Below are positions 11,390 through 22,574 of a DNA stretch of 64,000 nt, piece by piece. Position 1 is the stretch's first letter, and every line of letters begins with the position of its first letter. Location of the stretch: positions 52,256,294 to 52,320,293 of the forward strand of contig CM055104.1 of assembly GCA_029204225.1 (NCBI GenBank), written 5' to 3'. The notes under the pieces were generated by a model. That model searched no databases, had not been told where the DNA came from, and worked only from the letters and a program-made list of their open reading frames with translations. The stretch comes from Diphasiastrum complanatum. Its lineage: Eukaryota; Streptophyta; Lycopodiopsida; Lycopodiales; Lycopodiaceae. Made by a program: the position numbers and the translations under genes.

Positions 11390-12660
11390 GAGTTTGTGAA
11401 GGGCATGCACATAAGGCTGCCTTCAAAACTTGCATCGGGTCACTTGACTTTTTGTTACGCCTTTTAGCCCCAACAACATGTATGATGCTGATGAATGATG
11501 TACTCTGACCATTTACGGATGATGTTTTGGTTTACAATTGTGGTGACATGTTGCATGTAACTCACCTTAGAATTGTTTTGTCAACCCTGAGGGATAACAT
11601 CTTGTTTGCTAGTGATAACAAGAGATAGTGTACTTGGATTTTATCATGCTAGCTAAACGCATAAAACCGAATCCAAGGAAAATTGTTGTTCTCTTTCCAT
11701 GGCCTATACCTATAGACTTGACAATATTCAGAGGGTCTTTTGGATTGTTTGGGTTTTATTGCAAGGTGTGTGAAGGCTTGTTCACACATGGCCGCACCTT
11801 TGATTGATATGCTATAGAATAACAAGTGGACAGAAGTTCAGCAACAAAGTTTCGATGCTTTGAAACAAGCTATGGCTTACTTTGTCACGTTAAAGATTGT
11901 AGACCCTCAGAAACTATTTGTCATAGAAATGGATGTGAGTGATGTCATCGTTGGGACAATTCTGCAAGTGGCCTTTGAGAGCGAGAAGCTCAATCCTGCT
12001 CAGAAGATTTGTATGCCATTGTCATGCTTTGAAAGCATGGAGGCATTATTTGTGTGGTGTCGTATACACCAATCATGACATTTTGATGTATTTCTACAAT
12101 TAGCCAGATGGGCTGAATTGATGCAGGAATTTCACATGGAAATTCGGTACAAGAAAGGTGTCGAAAATCATGTGGTTGATGGATTATCTCATATATTGTA
12201 TCAAATGTCTTTTGTGGTCATAAAAAATGACCTAATTGTTGAGATAAAAAAGATTCAGCATGAGGATCCTCATTGTTTATTATAAGAAAGTTGTGAGAGA
12301 GGTAAATCTTGGCCAAGTAGAGTCTCAAAAGGAGAACTCCGATCTCTTTGCTCACACTTGCCTAAAGTATACAATGGCAAATGGTATAGTTAAAGGAAAT
12401 GGCAAACTTTCCATTCCAATTAGTGAAGGGCTGTGTAGGGAGATTTTGCATTTATGTCATGATAGTACTTGTGCTAGTCATCATGGTGTAGATTGGGCCT
12501 ATGAGATGATCCTATGTAACTTTTGGTTGCCCAATATGGTTTTAGGCCTACTAATCTTGTTACAGTGGGAATTCTCAGAGTGCCTAGTACAGCTAATTTC
12601 TAACTCAGTGGATGAAATGATTGAGTTAGTTGAAAAAACTTAAGGCAAGCAATCATGGTG
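11390..12660 (+). pseudogene. Ty3/gypsy pol relic (RT, RNase H, start of integrase)
   Basis: Reading across frames gives RT blocks (MLMNDVL, FTDDVLVYN, LRIVLSTLRDN), the RT-RNase H connection (LTIFRGSFGLFGFYCK, then APLIDML, NKWTEVQQQSFDALKQAM), RNase H (KLFVIEMDVSDVIVGTILQV, then ARWAELMQEFHMEIRYKKG and ENHVVDGLSHIL) and the integrase HHCC entry region (ILHLCHDSTCASHHGVDWAYE, NFWLPNM). Several stops and frameshifts break it. The aspartate pair of the RT active site is not intact as written (YNCGD in place of YxDD). It ends shortly before the copia LTR at 12720, which probably interrupted it. Confidence 0.82.
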
Positions 12661-12719
12661 CTAGTTAGAGCCAAGTCGCCAGTGGTATGGGATGTTGGTT
12701 ATCGTAGTAGGCTTGATAG

Positions 12720-13010
12720 TGTCTGAAATGGTGAAATCCTGCAACCTTGATGAAGGCATCTCGAAGGTCAAAGAAATTCCGAATGTCGAACATGAAGCGA
12801 AGGTCGAACACAACCCGAAGGTCGAACAAGAAGTGAAGGTCGAAGATGAAGCGAAGGACGAAGGTGAAGTGTTCGACGTTTGTGCCTGCAACGAAATGTT
12901 CGAAGACCACGAAGTGCTGAGGATGAACCTCTGGCTGAAACCAAAGACAAACAAGTCAAGCTTACAGTTGGCAGCTCGACGAGCTTGAAGTCTTGTACTA
13001 TAACGCTCAG
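12720..13010 (+). repeat. Copia LTR, first ~290 bp (truncated)
   Basis: Starts TGTCTGAAATGGTGAA and is clearly homologous to the LTR at 20912. Both contain an 18-bp minisatellite and the segment GTCTTGTACTAT...CGCTCAG. Homology stops at 13010/13011, where the text switches to the gypsy LTR. The piece is therefore the U3 start of a copia 5' LTR cut off by, or recombined with, the gypsy element. Confidence 0.8.
12785..12874 (+). repeat. 18-bp minisatellite in copia LTR
   Basis: Five units of 18 bp starting GTCGAACATGAAGCGAAG, with substitutions between units (starts 12785, 12803, 12821, 12839, 12857). The same array in the same register is present in the partner LTR at 20976-21065. Its place in U3 suits an enhancer-like array. 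Confidence 0.9.
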
Positions 13011-13571
13011 CGTTCAGTTGTTTATGGTCCATTGGGGGTTTGTCCCATGGTACCAAGTTAAGCCTATGTGGTCTATTTGTCCCATAGTGCCTTTTTGTAA
13101 GTGACCACCACTCCAATTATATATAGAAGTGGAAGAGTCCATTTTGAAGAAGAACCTCATTTGCAATACATGCCTATCTTTCTCTCCGAGTGTTCTCCCT
13201 TGTGTGGTTTCATGTACTGTGTTACTTCACATTGTATTGTATATTATTCATCTGGCAACAAGTTAAGTTAATCTAGGCCCTCCATTCTCTAGTAGGGTAA
13301 GCCTTAGAGGATGAGATTTAGTTTAGGGTTTTATCTTTTAGGTTAAGCCGTCATTTGAGTCAGTTCCTAAGTAGAGAAACGAGAGAAGAGTGGATCCCAC
13401 TCACTGTAGATCTTCTCATCCTTCAACCTCTCGGTTAGTTGGAAGCCATAGCCATTGGTTGGGAAAGCCACAATGCCTAGTCGGAGCCATAACGTGTTCT
13501 AGTTGGGAGTCCGCCATAGCACTTGTTAGTTGGTGCCATAGCCAGAGTTGAGGGATGCGTATCAGCCAACA
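13011..13571 (+). repeat. Gypsy element LTR 1 (5'-truncated)
   Basis: Matches LTR 2 from its base ~19266 onward, so about the first 170 bp are missing. It ends ATCAGCCAACA. At several diagnostic sites it agrees with LTR 3 and not with LTR 2: CCTCCATTCTCTAG, GAGATTTAGTTTAGGG and GAAACGAGAG. Confidence 0.88.
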
Positions 13572-13585
13572 TTGGCGCCGTTGCC
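13572..13585 (+). promoter_or_regulatory. Gypsy primer-binding site
   Basis: TTGGCGCCGTTGCC follows LTR 1 directly. This is the primer site form I know from Tat/Athila-side plant Ty3/gypsy elements. Reverse transcription of the element would start here. Confidence 0.8.
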
Positions 13586-14877
13586 ACTCTTTTTCTCGAT
13601 TGCTCTACGTTTTAGCTATGATTTTTGCGTGTTCTTGTTTTTGCTTATTCTACGTTTCTAGCTGATCTTATCGTTCTTGCTTGTTGCTGTCTCTATGTTG
13701 CTTACTGCTTTTGCTTTTTGCTTTCTATTTTTCGTGCAAGCATTCTCCTTCAAGAGGTCTCATAAGGGGTTTCCGTTCATCGAGAGTTTAGGGATTTATG
13801 AGGGTCTAGGGATTTATGTTTGTAGAGAGGGCATCCACTTTTGAAGACCAGCCACCCGTTTTGCTTTAGGGATTTATGCTTGTAGAGAGGGCATCCACTT
13901 TTGAAGATCAGCCACCCATTTTGCTTTAGGGATTTATGCTTTAGATTTTTGCTTAGTTCTATTCTCACACAACCTTCTACGACTGTAGCAAGCCGTCCTT
14001 TTGCACATCCCTGGATCTGCAACGCTGGAATTCTCTTCTCACATAGCCTTCTACGACTGTAGGCCACTGTGGGCAGCATGCCATCCTTCCATGAATTAAG
14101 CTCCAGGATTGTAATTGAATTTTTTTTGAGTGAAGTAACCAGGCAATCAGCATTTTCAGTCCACGGCCGTTCTCCTAGTTCTCCTATCTGTAGCCCACAG
14201 CCCACTATAGTTCTTCATCAACAATGGTTCTTTTAACAAGGTGATCTGCAAGAGTTTTCTTCATCAACGTTCAGTTGGTATGAGCTGCAGTGTGGGAGTT
14301 CTCTTCGAACACAGCCTTCTATGACTATAAGCCACTCGGGCAGCACGCACCTTCCACAAAACCCCATCTAGTTGCACACACTTCTGTTTTTTGGATGTTC
14401 AAGGCACATTTAGAATAAACAGCCACGTCTAAAATCTGCCCATCAAACTCATTCCACAGATTTCTTACAGTGATGGAGGTCTGAGCAACTTCAAAGGTTT
14501 TGTAGCATTTTTTCAGCTGTTTTTTACCACTTCAGAGGTTTGTTACAAGTTTTACTATTGTTTTTCACATTTTAGAAGTGTGTTTCCTCAATAATTCAGC
14601 TGTTTTCAAACATTTTCAGAACTTTTCAGCAATTTTTCCGGCTATTTTTTTTGGGTTCAACAGTTTTCAAGATTTTCGTACTGTTTTCCGGATTTTTAAC
14701 AGTGTTTTTAATCTGTATTTCCACCGTTTCTAGCCATTTTTTCGGTCATTTTCAGTGGGTTTCCGACTGATTTTTACTACATGTTTTTCATTAGTGTTCA
14801 TAGTCATTTACGTTTTTCATTAGGTTTGTCACCTTCCGAGTCGTGTACGAGTCATATTCCTGTGAGAGTCATCTTCT
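13586..14877 (+). other. Leader of the gypsy element
   Basis: A non-coding leader. It holds a 60-bp tandem repeat (copies 13809-13868 and 13869-13928, then a partial copy) built on GGGATTTATG...GTAGAGAGGGC. It also has three diverged copies of a CCTTCTACGACTGTAG segment (about 13973, 14049, 14309) and a pyrimidine-rich zone (14460-14800) rich in TTTTCAG words. No gag is seen. Confidence 0.7.
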
Positions 14878-15249
14878 GTGGATGCCTGTAGAATTCTATG
14901 TCCCATCCTTATGGGTAGCCTACATTTGAAACTAGACGAAAGTCATATCCTTGCCCATAGGCTATTCCACCTCCATAAGCTTTGCGAAGCAAGAGTCATT
15001 AGTGTGCAAGCAAAACAAGTGCACAAAAGACATCAACAAGATTGGCATGACTGCCATATTAAGTTGAAGGAATTTAAAGGAGGAGATAGAGTCCTTCTCT
15101 ATCAAACGAAAGTACATAAGGGCAAACTTAAGTTTACTGGCCAAGTTCCCTATATCATTGATCAGATCTTTGTTTCGGGCTACGCTAAACTTAAAACCCT
15201 CGAAGGCATCCCGCTGGACACGGTAGTGAACGGGAGTAGATTACAGTGA
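14878..15249 (+). pseudogene. Gypsy integrase C-terminal fragment
   Basis: The frame reads LHKLCEARVISVQAKQVHKR, WHDCHIKLKEF, GGDRVLLYQTKVHKGKLKF and LDTVVNGSRLQ. This is the chromatin-side tail of a Ty3/gypsy integrase (GPY/F-like region), closely parallel to the tail at 43721-44035 in element B (KAWHDRRLHK, GDLVLLYKTRLIKEKLKF, VNGSCLRKF). The zinc finger and catalytic core are absent, so everything from gag to the integrase core was deleted and the tail was left. About 440 bp of non-coding sequence with an A-rich run (15588-15608) separates it from the extra ORF. Confidence 0.82.
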
Positions 15250-15688
15250 TATCATGAGCCCTGCTATTCCTTGGACATGTACTGATTGATTGTGTGTTAT
15301 GTGTGTGTGCATGCATTTATGTTGTTTTGTGATAATGTTCATTTTTTAAAACTCATTTTTTACACCCTTTTCCATTGAATTGCCTGCATGTTTAGCAATC
15401 AATACTTAGGATAGTTTAGGTCCGAATTCTCGCAAATCTACCTCACTTCTATCACTATTGTACAGGTTTCAGGTAACAGCATGCATAACAAGTGACAATC
15501 ATGTCCCAAAACAGTAATTATCTTCCGGGTTGGAGCTAGCATCACTTATTCTTGCAATCGATTACAAGGAACTTACCTTTCTCTCTAAAAAAAAAAAGAA
15601 AAAAAAAGGGAGACCACTCACCTAAGCTATCAGACAGCATATATCTATATTGTGGAGTCCTAGAACTAAGCAAAGAGCTTGATCAGAC

Positions 15689-18600
15689 ATGAAACCTAGC
15701 AGGTACACTCGAGAAATTCACTTGGTCTCATTTACTGATTTTTCTCAAAAGCTAGCAACGGCTCGTCCTTTCTTGGAGCGGCTAAACTTCGACACACGAC
15801 TTATCTCATGTGTGCAACATGAATGCCTGGTGCGTGAGGCTTATTCTACATTTGATGACGAGCTCCAGACATTCAGGATTCCTAGATGCAACGACGAGGA
15901 TCCAATTTCCATCTCACCACATATCCTAAGCCACTTGGGGTTCCCGAATGAAGGAGAGCCTATGCACGGCAGAGGGCAATCTTTTGATAGGAATTACTTG
16001 ATGCATCTCTATACGGAAGAGGTGACACCTCCATGTATAACAATGACGGTTACGTTGTCAAACTCATCTCGGATCTAGGACTTAGGGCAACGGCGGACCT
16101 TCTTGTATTACTCCCCGAGGTACAATCGTCAAGAATTGACAGGATTTCGAACAGCACTTTATCTGCTCTATCATTTGGCTTGGAGGAACCTGTTATATGC
16201 CACTTCATGTGGGCAGAAAAGATAAGTATTAAGTTATGTGCAGCGCTCAAAGCAAGAAAACCTCTCACAAAGTGCGGATATCTCCTGCATATGCTCGTAA
16301 GCAAACATTACTTGGGTGACTTCCCTAGCATTCTTGCTCGAGTGCAAGAGAAATATCCAAACGTGCCACATACCACCTCGACACGAGCTCAACACCCCAA
16401 GAGGATAAAAGGGGGAGAGGCAAAGGCAACAAACAAGCTAGCACCCAAACGACGCCACATCATTAGCAGCAACACACCAATGTCACTCACACACGACACA
16501 GAAGCAGAGTTAGAGTCACAACGGTTAAAAGAGTATGCCATAGCCAACACACAAAAGAACATTCAGAGGGCCACACACAAGGTAAAGACTCATCCAATAG
16601 CAGCAAACAACACTTGTGCAAATCCACCAGCCAAGGGCATGGAAATATCAACGAAATGGGAGACACAACACAATCACCTTATCCAATGCCTAAAGACATT
16701 TCAACAGTGAAAATCATAGAAGCCATTGAAGAGGCATTGACTACAACATCAAATCCTTTGTTGCGACATTTTGAGGCAAAGGAGACAGAGGCGGAACCTG
16801 GTGTCCCACCTGTGTCGTTCGTGGTAAGTGACCCACCAACCACCATCTCATCAACTCACATCACATCAACCATCACTCTCACACTACCCATCACACTCAC
16901 CCTCACCACTACACCCCCTATTGTCTCCACAAACACGCTCCCACTCTCCACCACACCAGTCACAACCAATCTCCGATGCATTTTGCAAATGTCTTTGACG
17001 CATCCTTCAACATTGAAGAATTCTCACTTTCACTGTTAAACACGCCACCTCCTACCACCACACCATTTCCTACACCCACCAGTATCGCTACTGCCACCAC
17101 TTCCACAATACTTTCCACTTCTTCGATCACAAATGCCGACACATCTCCAATGCCTATCACATCCTTCGTCTGCTCAATCCGTCCATCATGAACAGTACAC
17201 CACATCGTATCACGTACAACAAAATCTCCCACCATCCTACGCACCTAGCTCTCATCAGTATCCTCCTATTGGGGAGTGGTAGTACCTTCCGGAAAATGTG
17301 CGATGGGCCATCAACGCTCAAAGTCATGCCATGCATTACCTCTACTCTTCAATCAATGAGTATCAAAATTGGTGCAACTTCTCACAAGGGGAAAAAGTGC
17401 AGCGGACAAACAAGGTACAAGAATGGCAGATTTATTCCATGGAATTAGAACAAGAGGTCACTCAATTAAAAAACAACAAAAGAAAACTCATGGATGACCT
17501 CAAAGAGCTGCACCAAAATAACAAGGACGTTCACGCACGCTTACAACGTAGGGATGATCTAATCAAGACCCTAGAAATACAGTTAGAAGGTGAACGACGA
17601 AGCCACAGGAACTTACAAACCGTTATGATGGGCAATATTCAACGGATTGATTTCAACCAGTTCCAAGCACCACCAATCCCAGAAGGCACCGTAATACCTC
17701 TCGCTGCCTATCGGTAGTTAATTCAGGTACTGATGGCGAATTAGGCGCAAGCACAACAATTGCAGCAGGCCACTCTAGCAAATCAAACTGCGCTCAGCAC
17801 ACGGATTGAGGAGCTAGAAGGACAACTAAAAACATTACGCCAGCAGCTACCAACATTACACACAAAGCATGAAGAAACACATGCCAAGCACCATAGACAA
17901 CATGATGCAGAAACTGATGATCCTGGACCTTCGCGCTACATAGGACAACAACGGGATAATCCATGGTATCACGCAACAATGGTGGAACCTCAAATCACAC
18001 AAGGGGGTACTACCACGAACCATGAACGAGGCATCTCAGTTGAAGACCCTAACCCCACTGCCACTCAACCTGACACCACCTATCAAGCCTCATCGCCCTC
18101 ACTCGATGGCATACCCCTCTCCCCACCACATGAACAATCACCTCACCACCTCGACACTCAACCTCATTCACCATCCACTACTTATCTACTCCGCAAATAC
18201 CCAACCCTCCCCCGTGAACTTTTCACAACCATACCAAACCCTCCACCACCCACACTTACCACAACTACAGAGGTACAACACAGAATCACGTCAAAGAATC
18301 CTAGTCGACAGATGTTAATGTCAAAGGAGTTTAATAAAGCATATCCAAACTGGGAGGATCGAGGCAGGTACACTCGTCCCGATTTCACTAGATGTAAATA
18401 TCACAAGCAGAAAGTGTTAGCATTGGAGCCGCAACCATAGTGGCGACGTGCTATGATGTTGGAAAATGCACATGCTTTCGAGCTCTATATCGCGGCACCA
18501 ACTTACATGCGTGTCAATCCAACATATTATCCCATAAGGCGCAGAGAAGTATTCGCACCAGAAAGGGTTCCTAATAAAATATATTGGCCAATTCTACCTA

Positions 18601-19083
18601 AAGAAGTTCAGACCGATGATTCAGCGGCCAATTTTGTAGCCAATTGCAACTATTTCTACCGGAGACATCATACAAATCCGGACTGCCATGTTAGGTACTT
18701 TGTAGATCATTGCGGCCTAATATCATTCCTTTCTACCTTAAATTGTTTTTGGGATAGAGATTTGCTGCCGATAGTTTTGGATCTAAATAAGCCCCTAAGC
18801 ATGCCCATGGATCACATCAATGTGGCAAGGCTTTACTATCGGACGACGATCACGAACAAACTTCACATTGACATGGTTGAATCTTGGTACATGTACGGAT
18901 TTCTACCGAACATGCTTGATTACTATCGGCCGCAACCATTTTTGGGCAAAATTTGATTTGAGAGAATGGAATAGATTGGCAGAGAAGTTCATAAAATCCG
19001 GGTTGCCATCAATGTATAGCTGCGGGAAGACCAGACAAGACAACAGGCAACGACAATTGGCATGGGACTGCCAATTTTTTGAC
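15689..19083 (+). pseudogene. Long extra ORF downstream of integrase, function unknown
   Basis: Open frames follow one another with little gap: 15689-16078, 16033-16710, 16614-17039, 16976-17191, 17190-17717, 17760-18440, 18453-18956 and a tail to about 19080. They look like one or two long genes broken by a few frameshifts and by TAG codons at 17280, 17715, 17742 and 18438. The N-terminal part is globular (ERLNFDTRLISCVQHECLV, ISISPHILSHLGF, YNNDGYVVKLISDLGLRA). The middle is Pro/Thr/Ser-rich, then a coiled-coil part (MELEQEVTQLKNNKRKLMDD, ARLQRRDDLIKTLEIQLEGE), then a Pro/His/Thr-rich linker, then a Tyr-rich end. I do not recognise any enzymatic motif, zinc knuckle or retroviral gag pattern. 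Its position matches the extra ORF after integrase in element B. Confidence 0.6.
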
Positions 19084-19094
19084 GGAGGGGATAA
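19081..19094 (+). promoter_or_regulatory. Polypurine tract of the gypsy element
   Basis: GACGGAGGGGATAA directly precedes LTR 2 (TGTAGGCT at 19095), the expected plus-strand primer position. Confidence 0.75.
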
Positions 19095-19840
19095 TGTAGG
19101 CTAATATTCTATGAATATTTGAGCCATCTTGAAAAAGATATAGACTTAAGTCTAAAACTGGATCAGTAAGTTAGGCCTTTGCGCCATGTTGTAACGGCTT
19201 AAAGTTGTTTAGTTCTAAGCCTAAGTCTAGAAGATTGGAACTCTAAATAAGTTCAAGTTAAGTTAGTTCAGTTGTTTATGGTCCATTGGGGATTAGTCCC
19301 ATGGTACCAAGTTAAGCCTATGTGGTCTATTTGTCCCATAGTGCCTTTTTGTAAGTGACCACCACTCCAAGTATATATAGAAGTGGAAGAGTCCATTTTG
19401 AAGAAGAACCTCATTTGCAATACATGCCTATCTTTCTCTCTGAGTGTTCTCCCTTGTGTGGTCTCATGTACTGTGTTACTTCGCATTGTATTGTATATTA
19501 TTCATCTAGAAACAGGTTAAGTTAATCTAGGCCCTTCACTCTAGTAGGGTAAGCCTTAGAGGATGAGGATTTGTTTAGGGTTTTATCTTTTAGGTTAAGC
19601 CGTCACTTGAGTCAGTTCCTAAGTAGAGAAATGAGAGAAGAGTGGATCTTGCCCGAAATACTCACCCACTCAATGTAGATCTTCTCATTTTCAACCCTCT
19701 CGGTTAGTTGGAGGCCATAGCCATTGGTTGGGAAAGTCACAATGCCTAGTCGGATCCATAACGTGTTCTAGTTGGGAGTCCGCCATAGCACTCGTTAGTT
19801 GGAGCCATAGCCAGAGTTGAGGGATGTGTATCAGCCAACA
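19095..19840 (+). repeat. Gypsy element LTR 2
   Basis: 746 bp, TGTAGGCT...AGCCAACA. It has a TATA-like word (TATATATAG, about 19372) and shares nearly its whole length with LTR 3. It differs from LTRs 1 and 3 in a run of private changes, for example CCCTTCACTCTAG, GGGGATTAGTCCC and TCACTTGAGTC. Confidence 0.9.
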
Positions 19841-19846
19841 TTGAAA

Positions 19847-20580
19847 TGTAGGCTAATATTCTGTGAATATTTGAGCCACCTTGAAAAAGATACAGACTTA
19901 GGCCTAAAACTGGATCAGTCAAGTTTAGGCCTTTGCACCATGTTGTAACGGCTTAAAGTTGTTTAGTTCTAAGCCTAAGTCTAAAAGATTGGAACTCTGA
20001 ATAAGTTCAACTTAAGTTGGTTCAGTTGTTTATGGTCCATTGGGGGTTTGTCCCATGGTACCAAGTTAAGCCTATGTGGTCTATTTGTCCCATAGTTCCT
20101 TTTTGTAAGTGACCACTACTCCAAGTATATATAGAAGTGGAAGGGTCCATTTTGAAGAAGAACCTCATTTGCAATACGTGCCTATCTTTGTCTCTGAGTG
20201 TTCTCCCTTGTGTGGTTTCATGTACTGTGTTACTTCACATTGTATTGTATATTATTCATCTAGCAACATGTTAAGTTGATCTAGGCCCTCCATTCTCTAG
20301 TAGGGTAAGCCTTAGAGGATGAGATTTAGTTTAGGGTTTTATCTTTTAGGTTAAGCTATCATTTGAGTCAGTTCCTAAGTAGAGAAACGAGAGAAGAGTG
20401 GATCTTGTCCGAAATACTCACCCCTCATCCTTCAACCTCTCGGTTAGTTGGAAGCCATAGCCATTGGTTGGGAAAGCTAGAATGCCTAGTCGGAGCCATA
20501 ACGTGTTCTGGTTGGGAGCCCGCCATAGCACTCGTTAGTTGGAGCCATAGCCAGAGTTGAGGGATGCGTATCAGCCAACA
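19847..20580 (+). repeat. Gypsy element LTR 3
   Basis: 734 bp with the same ends as LTR 2, separated from it by TTGAAA. By diagnostic differences it pairs with LTR 1. It is followed at once by copia RNase H coding sequence, without a visible target duplication. Confidence 0.9.
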
Positions 20581-20911
20581 GTTTCAAAGATGGTGAATGA
20601 GGTAATATGGTTGCAGATGATGCTGGAGGCAATTGGTATACAACAAGGAGAACCATGCACGATGATGATGGATTCTCAGAGTGCCATATACCTATTCCAA
20701 GATCCAGTCTTCCATTCAATGACTAAACACATACCTCTGAAGTACTATTACATTCGAAATCTGATCTTGAAAGGATAGTTGAAGGTCCAATACATAAAAT
20801 CCAAAGACATGGTTGCAGATTTGCTCATGAAGCCGCTCGACAAGCCACTCTTCACAAAACAAAGAAAGGCAATGGGACTAGACATACATAAAGGTTGCAA
20901 TGTGGAGGGAG
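20581..20911 (+). pseudogene. Copia RNase H end, with polypurine tract
   Basis: Reads SKMVNEVIWLQMMLEAIG, DSQSAIYLFQDPVFHS, TKHIPLKYYYIRNLILKG, stop TAG at 20776-20778, then LKVQYIKSKDMVADLLMKPL and KQRKAMGL. This is the C-terminal third of a copia RNase H (metal-binding Asp in MMMDSQSA). The stop sits where Gln would be usual. GTGGAGGGAG (20902-20911) is the polypurine tract before the LTR. Everything upstream is replaced by the gypsy LTR. Confidence 0.85.
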
Positions 20912-21430
20912 TGTCTGAAATGGTGAACTCCTACAACCTTGACGAAGGGAGGTTGAAGGCTAAGAAATCCCGAATGTCGAACACGAAGTGAAGGTCGAAT
21001 ACAACCCGAAGGTCGAACACAAAACGAAGGTTGAAGACGAAGCGAAGGACGAAGGTGAAGTGTTTGATATTTGTGCCTGCAACAAAATGCCCGAAGACCA
21101 CGAAGTGCTGAGGATGAACCTTTGGCCGAAACCGAAGACAAACAAGTCGAGCTTATAGTTGGCATCTCGACGAGTTTGAAGTCTTGTACTATCACGCTCA
21201 GCCACCATAGGCGACATTAATATAGGGTCGCTAACTAATTGATTAACATAAACTTGTCTTGTAATTCACAGTTAAACTATCTTGTAAACTCCACGTAGTG
21301 GATATAAATGCAAGATTGATTACTACAATCAAGTGACCAAGAATGAGCATAAGTAGAGAGCGGTGTTAGCTTAATGTTAACACTATTAGCTATGCATGAA
21401 AGTCTGTCAACGAACAAAACATAACAGCTT
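20912..21430 (+). repeat. Copia 3' LTR (right end uncertain)
   Basis: Starts TGTCTGAAATGGTGAA after the polypurine tract and shares its first ~290 bp with the piece at 12720. It has the 18-bp minisatellite at 20976-21065 and a TATA-like GGATATAAATG near 21299. Because the partner LTR is truncated, the right end cannot be set by comparison; 21430 is a guess near an AACA word. Confidence 0.6.
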
Positions 21431-22562
21431 TTGTTAAAGGAGCAACAAGCCGCCAATGCGCGAGACACTGATCGACTCAATCCAAACAAAAGAAAATTAC
21501 AAATACAAATGCTCTGAATTCTCCCATCTCTGATTGTTGCAGTGTTTTCGCTGATTGTTGATCAAATGACTTGAATTCTGTAATCTGTGGTCGTTTGCTT
21601 AGGATCCTACAAAATTTTTGCAAGCTAGCCAATTGGGCAGCATACGAACCAAAGCAGCCAGAACAACTGCCCTCGAAATTGAAACACTCGTATAAAAAAT
21701 CTACAGCCAATTGTTTGTCGACAACTCCGGTGTACGGAGGTGAGTCGGTTGTGACTCTATTTAGAAGCATGTAGAAAAGATCCATAAGCCAAAAATGATA
21801 TTTGATAGGAGGGAGAAACATTTGAGTCATGATATTTGAAATGGCCCATGCTCACTATGTCTAATTGGCTTAAAGTTGCCACTGTAGACTAATTAAGGTA
21901 TTTTGAGTACAATGGCGACACCAGAACTTAATAATTTTGACTTGTCAAGCTTTCTTACCTTGATTCTGACAAAAGAGACCTACAAGGGGATGACATCATT
22001 GCTAATTAGTGATCGTTCCATACGAGATAGCTAGGCATCTTGACGGTCAATCTGGGGGATATCCATCTGGCTAAATTGGGCTCCCCAATCGATATCGGTT
22101 TTCCAAGCCCACAGGAGTACGACCATAGGGAGGGAGCAATGATCCAATAGATGTCATTTTATACTTCCCTGTCATAGAACGATAAATTTGGACATTACTA
22201 AATTTCAATCACAAGTGATTATCCATAGACTACCTGATTGACTTTTTGTTATTGTGCAAAGGCGTCATTTGATGATAAACTATATGCACCAACCTGTTTG
22301 TGGCAGTGGTATTTCTCCAACCATTAGGCCTACTTATATCGCTAGACAATTCTGAAGGAGTGTGTGACTAGTGATAAAGCATGACTCCTAATCATGATAG
22401 TTTATTTCAATTGTTGTGATGGACTGCCTGCTCCCCTATTTGGAGGAGGTCGGAATATTGACCACAATAAGCAAAACCATGAAATTTGACAACTGACACT
22501 TGCTTTGAGTAAGAATTTCTATATATTCCAATATTGAATTGTTGGAATCCTTGATCAACCCA
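21431..22562. other. Stretch without a recognised gene
   Basis: No coding region that I can support. The last ~150 bp, read on the minus strand, would be the leader of the copia element whose primer site is at 22563. Confidence 0.5.
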
Positions 22563-22573
22563 CTCTGATACCA
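22563..22573 (-). promoter_or_regulatory. Copia primer-binding site (minus strand)
   Basis: The minus strand reads TGGTATCAGAG, complementary to the 3' end of initiator tRNA-Met. One extra base separates it from the LTR end, as at 61046-61058. Confidence 0.8.
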
Positions 22574-22574
22574 C

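Larger units (their letters stand above)
13011..20580 (+). mobile_element. Non-autonomous Ty3/gypsy-type element with three LTR copies
   Basis: Truncated 5' LTR (13011-13571), primer site, about 5.5 kb of internal sequence, polypurine tract, LTR 2 (19095-19840), six bases (TTGAAA), and LTR 3 (19847-20580). LTRs begin TGTAGGCT and end AGCCAACA. The internal part lacks gag, protease, RT and RNase H. It has only the tail of an integrase (14878-15249) followed by a long broken frame of unknown function. The element lies between the 5' LTR piece (12720-13010) and the RNase H/3' LTR (20581 onward) of a copia element. The six-base spacer looks like the first bases of the primer site plus a short remnant, so LTR 2 and LTR 3 may be relics of tandem elements. 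Confidence 0.85.

Noticed and set aside
12661-13116. 151-codon minus-strand open frame rich in Ser/Thr/Phe
   Set aside because: It is the antisense reading of the 18-bp LTR minisatellite. The same happens at 20878-21217.
17280-18440. TAG used as a sense codon (altered genetic code)
   Set aside because: Intact element F and the host genes use ordinary stops and Gln codons, and decayed copies elsewhere also have TAA and TGA. Mutation bias at CAG is simpler.
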